A stretch of DNA of 64,000 nucleotides from Pseudomonas frederiksbergensis (GTDB lineage Bacteria > Pseudomonadota > Gammaproteobacteria > Pseudomonadales > Pseudomonadaceae). The stretch is taken from assembly GCF_003732705.1 (NCBI RefSeq), contig NZ_MOBR01000019.1, positions 1 through 64,000 of the forward strand, given 5' to 3'. The number at the start of each line of letters is the position of its first letter. Position 1 is the stretch's first letter. Positions 43,971 through 51,295 of the stretch are shown in pieces. The notes below the pieces were generated by a model. The model was not told the DNA's origin and made no database searches. It saw nothing but the letters and a program-made list of their open reading frames with translations. A program made the position numbers and the translations under genes.

Positions 43971-43978
43971 TATTGCGT

Positions 43979-45424
43979 TTACGAACCGATGTAGGAAGTT
44001 TTCACGACCGTGTAGAACTCTTGCGCGTAGCGACCTTGCTCGCGGGAACCATAGGATGAACCTTTACGCCCACCGAACGGAACGTGGTAATCCACGCCGG
44101 CGGTCGGCAGGTTGACCATCACCATCCCGGCCTGGGAGTGGCGCTTGAAGTGGTTGGCGTACTTCAACGAGGTAGTGGCGATGCCCGCCGACAAACCGAA
44201 TTCGGTGTCGTTGGCCATGGCCAGTGCCGCTTCGTAATCCGCCACGCGAACCACGTTAGCCACCGGGCCGAAGATCTCTTCGCGGCTGATGCGCATCGCG
44301 GCTTCGCTGTCGGCAAACAGCGTCGGGGCGAGGTAGTAGCCTTCGGTATCGCAGGTCACCAGACCGCCGCCGCTGACCAGACGTGCACCTTCGGACTGGC
44401 CGATGTCGATGTACTTCAAGTCTTGCTCAAGCTGTGCCTGGGAAACCACTGGACCAATGTCGGTGCCGGTTTTCAGCGCGTGGCCGACCTTGATCGACTT
44501 CATGCGCTCAGCCACAGCTTCAACGAATTTGTCGTGAATCCCGGCGGTGACGATGAAGCGGCTCGACGCGGTGCAACGCTGGCCGGTGGAGTAGAACGCG
44601 CTCTGTACCGACAGCTCGACCGCTTGTTTGAGGTCGGCGTCGTCGAGAATGATCTGCGGGTTCTTGCCGCCCATTTCCAGCTGGACTTTCGCTTGGCGCG
44701 ACACGCAGCTGACGGCGATTTGGCGGCCGACACCGACGGAGCCGGTGAAGCTGATGCCGTCTACTTTCGGGCTCTGCACCAGCGCATCGCCAACCACACG
44801 ACCGCTACCCATCACCAGGTTGAACACGCCGGCCGGGAAGCCTGCGCGGGAGATGATTTCGGCCAGGGCCCAGGCGCAACCCGGCACCAGATCGGCCGGC
44901 TTCAGTACCACGCAGTTGCCGTAGGCCAGGGCCGGGGCAATTTTCCATGCCGGGATGGCGATCGGGAAGTTCCACGGGGTGATCAGACCCACCACGCCCA
45001 GGGCTTCGCGGGTGACTTCGACGTTGACGCCCGGACGCACCGACGGCAGGTAATCGCCGGACAGACGCAGAGTTTCACCGGCGAAGAACTTGAAGATGTT
45101 GCCGGCGCGGGTCACTTCGCCGATGGCTTCAGGCAGGGTCTTGCCCTCTTCACGGGCCAGCAGGGTGCCGAGTTCTTCGCGACGGGCGAGGATTTCAGTG
45201 CCGACTTTATCCAGGGAATCGTGGCGAGCCTGAATGCCCGACGTGGACCAGGCCGGGAACGCAGCACGGGCGGCATCGATGGCGGCGTGGACCTGGGCCA
45301 GGTCAGCCTTGGCGTATTCACCGATGGTGTCGGTCAGTTCGGACGGGTTGATGTTGGCGCAGTATTCACTGCCGGCCACCCACTCACCGTTGATGTAGTT
45401 ATCAAAGCGTTTTGAATCAGCCAC
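43979..45424 (-). CDS. Alpha-ketoglutarate semialdehyde dehydrogenase
   Basis: An NAD(P)-dependent aldehyde dehydrogenase (481 aa) that oxidises 2,5-dioxopentanoate to 2-oxoglutarate, the last step of the non-phosphorolytic hexarate route. The catalytic Cys is in TGQRCTASSRF (about 286) and the Glu in QLEMGGKNPQ (about 252). The start is GTG at 45424, backed by GAGGAG 8 nt upstream. The assignment to this aldehyde rests on the adjacent kdgD, garD and gudP. Confidence 0.9.
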   Translation of the reverse strand: MADSKRFDNYINGEWVAGSEYCANINPSELTDTIGEYAKADLAQVHAAIDAARAAFPAWSTSGIQARHDSLDKVGTEILARREELGTLLAREEGKTLPEAIGEVTRAGNIFKFFAGETLRLSGDYLPSVRPGVNVEVTREALGVVGLITPWNFPIAIPAWKIAPALAYGNCVVLKPADLVPGCAWALAEIISRAGFPAGVFNLVMGSGRVVGDALVQSPKVDGISFTGSVGVGRQIAVSCVSRQAKVQLEMGGKNPQIILDDADLKQAVELSVQSAFYSTGQRCTASSRFIVTAGIHDKFVEAVAERMKSIKVGHALKTGTDIGPVVSQAQLEQDLKYIDIGQSEGARLVSGGGLVTCDTEGYYLAPTLFADSEAAMRISREEIFGPVANVVRVADYEAALAMANDTEFGLSAGIATTSLKYANHFKRHSQAGMVMVNLPTAGVDYHVPFGGRKGSSYGSREQGRYAQEFYTVVKTSYIGS

Positions 45425-45442
45425 TGGAATTTCTCCTCACGC

Positions 45443-45470
45443 AAAAGGCCGCTGATCACTCAGCGGCCTT
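45443..45470 (-). terminator. Intra-operon stem-loop between kdgD and KGSA dehydrogenase
   Basis: On the minus strand AAGGCCGCTGA pairs with TCAGCGGCCTT around a 4-nt loop and runs into TTTT. It lies between the kdgD stop and the next start, so it probably terminates part of the transcripts or stabilises the kdgD 3' end. Confidence 0.75.
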
Positions 45471-45485
45471 GTTTAATCGGGTGTG

Positions 45486-46397
45486 TTATTGAGCACCTTG
45501 CTTGTCGATCAGCGCGGCGAGCATTTCGTACTCTTCGGCCGTCAGATCGGTCAGCGGCGCACGCACAGGACCTGCGTCATAACCGGCAATTTTTGCCCCG
45601 GCCTTGACGATGCTCACCGCGTAACCGGCCTTGCGATTACGGATGTCCAGGTACGGCAGGAAGAAGTCATCGATGATCTTGCCAACGGTGGCGTGATCTT
45701 CGCGGGCGATGGCGTGGTAGAAATCCATCGCGGTTTTCGGAATGAAGTTGAACACCGCCGAGGAGTAGACCGGTACGCCCAGCGCCTTATAAGCAGCGGC
45801 GTAAACTTCAGCGGTCGGCAAGCCACCCAGGTAGCTGAAGCGATCACCGAGGCGGCGACGGATCGACACCATCAACTCGATATCGCCCAGACCATCCTTG
45901 TAACCGATCAGGTTCGGGCAGCGTTCGGCCAGGCGTTCCAGCAATGGCGCGGTCAGGCGGCAGACATTGCGGTTGTAGACCACCACGCCGATTTTTACTG
46001 ATTTGCACACGGCTTCAACGTGGGCGGCAACGCCGTCCTGGCTGGCTTCGGTCAGGTAGTGCGGCAGCAGCAACAGGCCTTTGGCGCCCAGGCGCTCGGC
46101 TTCTTGAGCGTATTCGATGGCTTGACGGGTCGAACCGCCCACGCCGGCCAGAATCGGCACGCTGGTTTCGCAGGTATCGACGGCAGTCTTGATGATTTCC
46201 GAATATTCGCTGGCCGCCAGAGAGAAAAACTCACCGGTGCCGCCTGCGGCGAACAACGCCGTGGCGCCGTATGGGGCCAGCCATTCGAGACGTTTGATAT
46301 AGCCGGCGCGATGGAAATCGCCTTGAGCATTGAAGTCGGTGACCGGGAAGGACAGCAGACCGGAAGAGAGGATGGACTTCAGTTCTTGTGGATTCAT
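45486..46397 (-). CDS. kdgD: 5-dehydro-4-deoxyglucarate dehydratase
   Basis: A class I aldolase-fold (DHDPS family) enzyme (303 aa) that dehydrates and decarboxylates 5-keto-4-deoxyglucarate to 2,5-dioxopentanoate. The Schiff-base Lys167 is in NLIGYKDGLGD, the partner Tyr141 in VVVYNRNVC, and GGTGEFFSL lies at 52-60. The start MNPQELKSIL (46397) is used; the longer frame upstream contains the putative operator. It is the first gene of the minus-strand hexarate block. Confidence 0.93.
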   Translation of the reverse strand: MNPQELKSILSSGLLSFPVTDFNAQGDFHRAGYIKRLEWLAPYGATALFAAGGTGEFFSLAASEYSEIIKTAVDTCETSVPILAGVGGSTRQAIEYAQEAERLGAKGLLLLPHYLTEASQDGVAAHVEAVCKSVKIGVVVYNRNVCRLTAPLLERLAERCPNLIGYKDGLGDIELMVSIRRRLGDRFSYLGGLPTAEVYAAAYKALGVPVYSSAVFNFIPKTAMDFYHAIAREDHATVGKIIDDFFLPYLDIRNRKAGYAVSIVKAGAKIAGYDAGPVRAPLTDLTAEEYEMLAALIDKQGAQ

Positions 46398-46454
46398 TAT
46401 TCGAACACCCTGGGTAGCGACGTGATGTGTGAGAAAACCGTTCAGCCTGCGCCG

Positions 46455-46478
46455 AAGTTGTAGGTCATCGTACAACTT
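46455..46478 (-). promoter_or_regulatory. Putative GntR-type operator upstream of kdgD
   Basis: AAGTTGTA (46455-46462) and TACAACTT (46471-46478) form a perfect 8-bp dyad with an 8-bp spacer, 58-81 bp upstream of the kdgD start. The minus-strand sequence GTTGTACGATGACC matches 13 of 14 bases of a site upstream of the GntR-family gene at 49334-49347. Confidence 0.6.
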
Positions 46479-46541
46479 AAAATATAACCGTCAACTGCAT
46501 TTCATCGCCGTGGGCAAAATTGAGTCAGACAAGGTGATTTC

Positions 46542-46569
46542 TTGACGTAGGAAAATTCTCGACTAAGAT
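46542..46569 (+). promoter_or_regulatory. Promoter of the phospholipase C-like gene
   Basis: TTGACG (46542-46547) and TAAGAT (46564-46569) are separated by 16 bp, a good sigma-70 promoter. Transcription would start at about 46576, at the left edge of the LexA box. Confidence 0.7.
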
Positions 46570-46577
46570 CGTTTTAA

Positions 46578-46593
46578 CTGTATATACATACAG
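46578..46593. promoter_or_regulatory. lexA box: LexA (SOS) box
   Basis: CTGTATATACATACAG fits the CTGT-(AT)4-ACAG SOS consensus closely and is extended by TTTAA/TTAAA flanks to a 26-bp palindrome (46573-46598). It covers the predicted transcription start of the gene at 46634, so LexA would repress it. Confidence 0.85.
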
Positions 46594-46633
46594 TTAAATT
46601 CGAATCTGCCTACGACATATCAAGGAGCTAGAA

Positions 46634-47932
46634 ATGTCAGGTCTACACGCCAAAACCCAGGAAAAGCCGAAGCAGGTGATTGCCCGCTTCGATGATCTTT
46701 TTTCCGAACACGGCATCCCTATTGCCGGGGACAACGATCATCTGGTGCTGCACATTGCCGAACATCACAGCCATCAACCGACCCCGCTTCGCGCAAAAGC
46801 CTTGAAAGGCAAACCGGTGCTGAAGTTCGAAGGTGGCGAACACACCGCCATTGGCGACAACACCTTGCTGCGTTTCGTCGAAAACGCCGCGCCGATCCTC
46901 GCCCACGACGTACAACTGCACTTGCCCAACGGACTGGCGCCGACCTACGGCCAGGTATTGGCGTTGGGCGGGGATTTCTATGGCATTGCTGATCGGCCAG
47001 TGAGCGACGGCGCCACGCCGGCGGATCGCCTGAACCGCTTTATAGCGGCCTTCGATACGCTGGCGGTGTTGTCCGCGTCAAAAGTCGAGGCAGTGCAAAT
47101 CCTCGCGGTGATGCAAAAAGAAATCGACGCCGTTAAACAGGCGATCAAGGACGGTAAACAACCCCACGAAGCCTACGACGCCCTCGGTGATACGTTGTCG
47201 GAAGAGTGGAACAAAATCACCGGCGGCGGCAGTTTCGTCTCGGCATTGTTCCCGTTGGGGCGTTACCTGAAACTGGCGGCCAACAACGCCGACCACTTTG
47301 GCGAATGGGCGCAGCAAGCTTACATCGCCGGTCACATCGCGGCGCTTCAGCACGCAGCGGCGGCCCACGCCAGCCGCGATGAAAAACAGCTTGAAGTCGC
47401 CTACGCGATGAACGCTTTTGCCGATCATTACCTCACCGATCTGTTTTCCGCCGGCCACTTGCGGGTGCCGCGCAAAGCCATGGCCGCGGCCGTGACGCCG
47501 AGTGATCTGGGCTCGTTGATCACGCGCTTCATGCACGACGAGGACAGCAAGTTCGGCCTCAATGTGCGCAACGGCAACGGCGAGCAATGGCGCGCGTATG
47601 GGGACAAGCGTTACTTCGACGCCATCGACGATGCTAATCGCTTGCACGTCAACGCAGCAGTTCAAGCCTCTGCGGATGAAGTGTTCGCGGCGTACCTCAG
47701 CGGCACGGTTCCGGCACCCAGCAGCTTTGCAGCGCTGAAACAACTGCCCGACCTGCAAGCGGTGCTGAACCTGGCGAGCAACTTCTCGCCGCTGTTCCGG
47801 TTGGAGGGCGGAAAAGTGCTGCGACGCAAGGATGTGAACAACTTGAATGACACCGCCACCGTGGATGACTGGTGGGGCTGGAGCACTTATTTGCTGCTCA
47901 AGAACTATCACCCAACCGGCAATGTGGCCTGA
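46634..47932 (+). CDS. Predicted phospholipase C-like protein, SOS-controlled
   Basis: A 432-aa protein without a recognisable signal peptide. The motif HYLTDLFSAGH (residues 265-275) has the His-x3-Asp-x5-His spacing of zinc-dependent phospholipase C/S1-P1 nuclease-type sites. Other His (221, 234, 240) and Asp residues before it, and LGGDFYGI (111-118), could complete a metal site. It may belong with the cytosolic-type phospholipase C described from P. fluorescens, but I am not certain. AAGGAG precedes the ATG, and the promoter carries a LexA box over the start site. It stands between kdgD (divergent) and a small frameshifted ORF. Confidence 0.6.
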   Translation: MSGLHAKTQEKPKQVIARFDDLFSEHGIPIAGDNDHLVLHIAEHHSHQPTPLRAKALKGKPVLKFEGGEHTAIGDNTLLRFVENAAPILAHDVQLHLPNGLAPTYGQVLALGGDFYGIADRPVSDGATPADRLNRFIAAFDTLAVLSASKVEAVQILAVMQKEIDAVKQAIKDGKQPHEAYDALGDTLSEEWNKITGGGSFVSALFPLGRYLKLAANNADHFGEWAQQAYIAGHIAALQHAAAAHASRDEKQLEVAYAMNAFADHYLTDLFSAGHLRVPRKAMAAAVTPSDLGSLITRFMHDEDSKFGLNVRNGNGEQWRAYGDKRYFDAIDDANRLHVNAAVQASADEVFAAYLSGTVPAPSSFAALKQLPDLQAVLNLASNFSPLFRLEGGKVLRRKDVNNLNDTATVDDWWGWSTYLLLKNYHPTGNVA

Positions 47933-47947
47933 TAAGGAGATCTGAAC

Positions 47948-48124
47948 ATGACGATTAAAGTGAAACTGGAATTGGCTTCGGGGCAATCGCTGAAGGGTGC
48001 GCCACTCGAGCTGCTGGCTGACGGCAAGCCAATTGCTCGGGCGGTGGTGGACGATAACGCTCAGGCGACATTTGACGCCAAGCCTGGAATAGCGAAATTG
48101 GCGGTACGGATCGGGGGATTATGA
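47948..48124 (+). CDS. Small 58-aa ORF, probably frameshifted
   Basis: It starts MTIKVKLELASGQSLKGAPL after AAGGAGA, 15 bp downstream of the phospholipase-like gene, so it is in the same operon. The function is unknown; the sequence suggests a small beta domain. It stops early in a run of five G (48113-48117). If one G is removed, the frame continues as DYENDLKREVQGYRSSELLF and ends at 48209, giving about 87 aa. The natural product was therefore probably longer, and this copy looks damaged, or the homopolymer is miscalled. Confidence 0.55.
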   Translation: MTIKVKLELASGQSLKGAPLELLADGKPIARAVVDDNAQATFDAKPGIAKLAVRIGGL

Positions 48125-48164
48125 AAACGATCTGAAGCGTGAAGTGCAGGGGTACCGCTCGTCA

Positions 48165-48187
48165 GAACTGTTATTTCTTACAGGTTC
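48165..48187. promoter_or_regulatory. Dyad element (copy c)
   Basis: The core CTGTTATTTCTTACAG (48168-48183), with GAA and GTTC flanks, is 15/16 identical to copy a. It lies about 115 bp before the orphan gene at 48303 and overlaps the frame-restored end of the small ORF upstream. A weak TTAGGCT follows at 48206-48212. It is inferred to be an operator. Confidence 0.55.
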
Positions 48188-48302
48188 TCTATGTCACCCG
48201 AAAACTTAGGCTGTCGCAACGAGGCCAGCAGTATGGCCAGCGACCAACAAAGCTGGCGAATACCTCTATACCTGCTCTCTCCCTACATTCACGAGGTGAA
48301 AC

Positions 48303-48521
48303 ATGTCGACCAAATACGTTATCCATGGGGCAGAAAAAGGCACCCACGTGAAACCCACAACAACTTTCGATTTTGGAACAACAGTAATGAGAGGAGACAC
48401 GCTGGAATGGACATTCCCTGCTGGACATACCGTTAAAGACAGGGTGGTCGAAAAGACCTTTCTCTTTAATGCACAAGGGGATTTCGAGTACGTTGAGTTC
48501 TTCGTTGAAAGATTACCCTAG
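48303..48521 (+). CDS. Orphan 72-aa protein
   Basis: The function is not recognised. It is 72 aa with no signal peptide, mixed beta pattern, start MSTKYVIHGAEKGTHVKP and C-terminus FEYVEFFVERLP. GAGGTG lies 5 nt before the ATG, supporting translation. A different frame over the same bases (from 48191) lacks a ribosome-binding site and looks random. It is a single gene ending 10 bp from the convergent GntR gene, with the shared dyad upstream. Confidence 0.6.
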   Translation: MSTKYVIHGAEKGTHVKPTTTFDFGTTVMRGDTLEWTFPAGHTVKDRVVEKTFLFNAQGDFEYVEFFVERLP

Positions 48522-48531
48522 TTAATCTACC

Positions 48532-49281
48532 TCACCCCCGCTGCGCCTCTGCCTCTTCATGGGCATGGCGCAGCCGTTCGCGACTGTTGGTCAAATGCAG
48601 CCGCATCGCTGCCCGCGCAGCATCGGAATCCTGCCGCGCGATGGCGTCGTAAATTTCTTCGTGCTCACGGCTCAGGCGATTCATGTAGTGCTGCTGGTCG
48701 TCATGGGCCAGGCGCGCGGAGTTCAGGCGTGTGCGCGGAATGATGCTGGTGCCCAGGTGGGTCATGATATCGGTGAAGTAGCGGTTGCCGGTGGCCAGGG
48801 CGATTTGCAGGTGGAACTGGAAGTCCGAAGCCACAGCATCGCTGGCGTGGGACGCGCTTTCGTTCAACGCATCCAGTGCCGCGCGCATCAAGCCAAGCTG
48901 CTCGGCGCTGCGGCGTTGCGCGGCGAGGCCGGCGGATTCCACTTCCAGGCTGATGCGCAATTCGAGGATCGCCAACACGTCACGCAGGGTGACCACGGTG
49001 GCGGGGTCGATGCGGAAACCACTTGGGCTCGGCGTGTCGAGGACGAAGGTGCCGATGCCGTGGCGGGTTTCCACCTGCCCGGCGGCCTGCAAACGGGAAA
49101 TCGCTTCGCGCACCACGGTGCGGCTGACGCCATGGGCGTCCATGATCGCCGACTCAGTGGGCAACTTGTCGCCACGCTTGAGTTGGCCATCACGGATCTG
49201 CTCGGACAGCACCGTCACCAGTTCCTGAGCGAGACTGCGGCGCTTGCGAGGGAGGCGAGGTGCGTCGATCGGGTTTTCCAT
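48532..49281 (-). CDS. FadR-subfamily GntR regulator, probably of the hexarate genes
   Basis: A 249-aa regulator with an N-terminal winged helix (residues about 12-78: SEQIRDGQLKRGDKLPTESAIMDAHGVSRTVVREAISRLQAAGQVETRHGIGTFV) and a C-terminal all-helical FCD ligand domain with the metal-site Asp/His pattern (DFQFHLQIALATGN; EHEEIYDAI). ATG 49281 is used; the frame runs further upstream through a REP. A half-site upstream of its start matches the kdgD operator, suggesting that it controls kdgD and itself. The likely ligand is a hexarate or an intermediate, by context. Confidence 0.85.
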   Translation of the reverse strand: MENPIDAPRLPRKRRSLAQELVTVLSEQIRDGQLKRGDKLPTESAIMDAHGVSRTVVREAISRLQAAGQVETRHGIGTFVLDTPSPSGFRIDPATVVTLRDVLAILELRISLEVESAGLAAQRRSAEQLGLMRAALDALNESASHASDAVASDFQFHLQIALATGNRYFTDIMTHLGTSIIPRTRLNSARLAHDDQQHYMNRLSREHEEIYDAIARQDSDAARAAMRLHLTNSRERLRHAHEEAEAQRG

Positions 49282-49333
49282 GGTGAACGTCTGTCTCGAA
49301 AATTCGGCTGAAAGCGCATCATAGCGCAAGCGG

Positions 49334-49347
49334 GTTGTACGATCACC
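49334..49347 (-). promoter_or_regulatory. Putative autoregulatory half-site of the GntR gene
   Basis: GTTGTACGATCACC on the plus strand lies 53-66 bp upstream of the GntR start and is 13/14 identical to the minus-strand half of the kdgD dyad. It lacks the second arm. It is inferred to be a binding site for the GntR protein. Confidence 0.5.
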
Positions 49348-49364
49348 GTCACCGAACACCACCC

Positions 49365-49458
49365 CCTGTAGGAGCGAGGCTTGCCCGCGAAGAACGATGA
49401 CACGGTCTCTCATTGGAAACCGTGTGATGGCCTTCGCGGGCAAGCCTCGCTCCTACAG
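49365..49458. repeat. Inverted REP pair
   Basis: CTGTAGGAGCGAGGCTTGCC and GGCAAGCCTCGCTCCTACAG face inward around about 45 bp with an inner dyad (ACACGGT...ACCGTGT). It lies between the ABC exporter gene and the GntR gene promoter. Confidence 0.88.
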
Positions 49459-49470
49459 AGGTTGTGGTGT

Positions 49471-51198
49471 TTAGGCGGTTACGGCCTGGTCCACCAGATG
49501 GCCGTTGTCGATGCGGATATGTCTTGGGTGGAAGCGCTTCAAACTGCTGCGATGGCCGACGCTGACAATGCTCAGCCCCGGCAATTCATCGATCAACGCC
49601 TGATACAGCGACGCTTCATCCTCTTCATCCATCGCCGACGTGGCTTCGTCCATGTACAGCCATTGCGGTGCATAAAGCAGCGCACGGGCAAAGGCCAGAC
49701 GTTGCTGTTCACCCGGCGACAACATGCGCTGCCAGTGATTGGCTTCGTCCAGACGCGCCACCAAATGCGGCAAGCGGCAGGTTTCCAGCACTTGCGCATA
49801 ACGCTCAGGCGCGTAGGTGTCGCCGGGCTGTGGATAACTCAAGGCTTCACGCAAGGTGCCAATCGGTAGATACGGCTTCTGCGGCAGGAACAGGTAACGC
49901 GCCGCCGGCAGCCGAATGTTGCCGTGACCCGCCGGCCACAAATGCCCCATCGCCCGCAGCAAGGTGGACTTACCGCTGCCGGAACGCCCGCTGAGCATGA
50001 CGCGCTCGCCCTCCTCCACGGTCATGTCGGCGTTGGTCAGCAAGTGACGGCCGTCGGCGAGGTCGAGGCCCAGATTATGAATCTTCAGGTCCGAACCCTG
50101 GTTCTGTACATCAATGGCCGGCGCACGCTCTTCGTTATCGCGCATCGCCTGATGGAAACTCAGCAGACGATCGCAGGTGGCACGCCATGCAGCGAGGTTC
50201 TGGTAGGCGCTGATAAACCAGCTGAAACTCTCCTGCACATTGCCGAACGCCGAACTGATTTGCATCAGCTCACCGAGCTCGATCTTGCCCGCGAAATAAC
50301 GTGGCGCGGCGACCATGAACGGAAAGATGATCGCGGCTTGGCTGTAACCGGCGGTAAAGAACGTCAGGCGTTTGGACACTTTCATGATGTCCCAGAAATT
50401 GTGCCAGACCAGGCCGAAACGGCTGCTCAAGCGTCGATTCTCGTTCGGCTCGCCGTTGTACAACGCAATGCTTTCAGCATTTTCGCGAACCCGGACCATG
50501 GAGAAACGCAGGTCGGCTTCGAAGCGTTGTTGTTGGTTATTGAGGCCGATCAAACGACGACCAATCAAATGGGTCAGCCAGCTACCAATCACGGCGTAGA
50601 CCAGCACACACCAGAACATATAGCCGGGAACGGTAAAACCGAACACTTCAATACTGCCCGACACGCCCCACAAAATGATCGAGAACGACACCAGACTGAC
50701 CACGTTGCGCAGCAAACCAATGCCCAGTTCCAGCGTGTTCGAGGTGAAGTTGTTGAGGTCTTCGGAAATCCGCTGGTCCGGGTTATCGGTGTAGCCGCCC
50801 TGCTCCAGCTGGTAGTAATTCTTGTTGCCGAGCCAACGGGCGAAATGCTTTTCAGTGAGCCATGCCCGCCAGCGAATGGTCAGCATCTGGGTCAGGTAGA
50901 GCCGGTACACCGCGCCGACAATCGCCACGGCGGCAATCGCGCAGAAATACAGAATCAGTTGCCAGAACGCCGCCTCGTCTTTCTTTTGCAGGGCGTTGTA
51001 GAAATCCTTGTACCAGGTGTTGAACCACACCGAGATCCCGACGCTGATCAGCGACAGTGCAATCACCGCGATCAGCAGCGTCCATGCCTTGACCTTCTCT
51101 TCGCTGCGCCAGTAGGGCGTAGTCATCGCCCAGACTTTGCGGAAAAACTGCCCGCGCACAGCATCATTGACCGCGGAATATTCAGCGTTCTGATTCAT
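49471..51198 (-). CDS. YddA/SbmA-type ABC transporter, fused permease and ATPase
   Basis: A 575-aa half-transporter with an N-terminal membrane domain (about six segments, residues 35-330) of the SbmA/BacA-like fold and a C-terminal ATPase. The ATPase has Walker A LSGRSGSGKSTLLRAMGHLW (about 408), signature LSPGEQQRLAFARALLY (about 512) and Walker B WLYMDEATSAMD. This is the YddA/ABCD-like family, whose bacterial members import or export peptides, vitamins or lipids; the substrate is unknown. The start MNQNAEYSAVN at 51198 is preferred over an upstream start 30 bp earlier. It lies downstream of roxR on the same strand, but its promoter is not obvious. Confidence 0.85.
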   Translation of the reverse strand: MNQNAEYSAVNDAVRGQFFRKVWAMTTPYWRSEEKVKAWTLLIAVIALSLISVGISVWFNTWYKDFYNALQKKDEAAFWQLILYFCAIAAVAIVGAVYRLYLTQMLTIRWRAWLTEKHFARWLGNKNYYQLEQGGYTDNPDQRISEDLNNFTSNTLELGIGLLRNVVSLVSFSIILWGVSGSIEVFGFTVPGYMFWCVLVYAVIGSWLTHLIGRRLIGLNNQQQRFEADLRFSMVRVRENAESIALYNGEPNENRRLSSRFGLVWHNFWDIMKVSKRLTFFTAGYSQAAIIFPFMVAAPRYFAGKIELGELMQISSAFGNVQESFSWFISAYQNLAAWRATCDRLLSFHQAMRDNEERAPAIDVQNQGSDLKIHNLGLDLADGRHLLTNADMTVEEGERVMLSGRSGSGKSTLLRAMGHLWPAGHGNIRLPAARYLFLPQKPYLPIGTLREALSYPQPGDTYAPERYAQVLETCRLPHLVARLDEANHWQRMLSPGEQQRLAFARALLYAPQWLYMDEATSAMDEEDEASLYQALIDELPGLSIVSVGHRSSLKRFHPRHIRIDNGHLVDQAVTA

Positions 51199-51295
51199 GG
51201 ATAAGGCTCGATAGAGAAAAGAACACACACGAACCGATCATAGATGATCGGTTCGGTTCCCCGCGAGGAGCGGCCTGCATTCATTCAGCGCAGGT

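Noticed and set aside
48191..48436. 81-codon frame overlapping the 72-aa orphan
   Set aside because: It has no ribosome-binding site, and the 48303 frame has GAGGTG at good spacing and a more protein-like sequence.
46634..48521. A prophage or tailocin fragment, given the LexA box
   Set aside because: No integrase, repressor, holin, lysin or structural gene is visible on either side.
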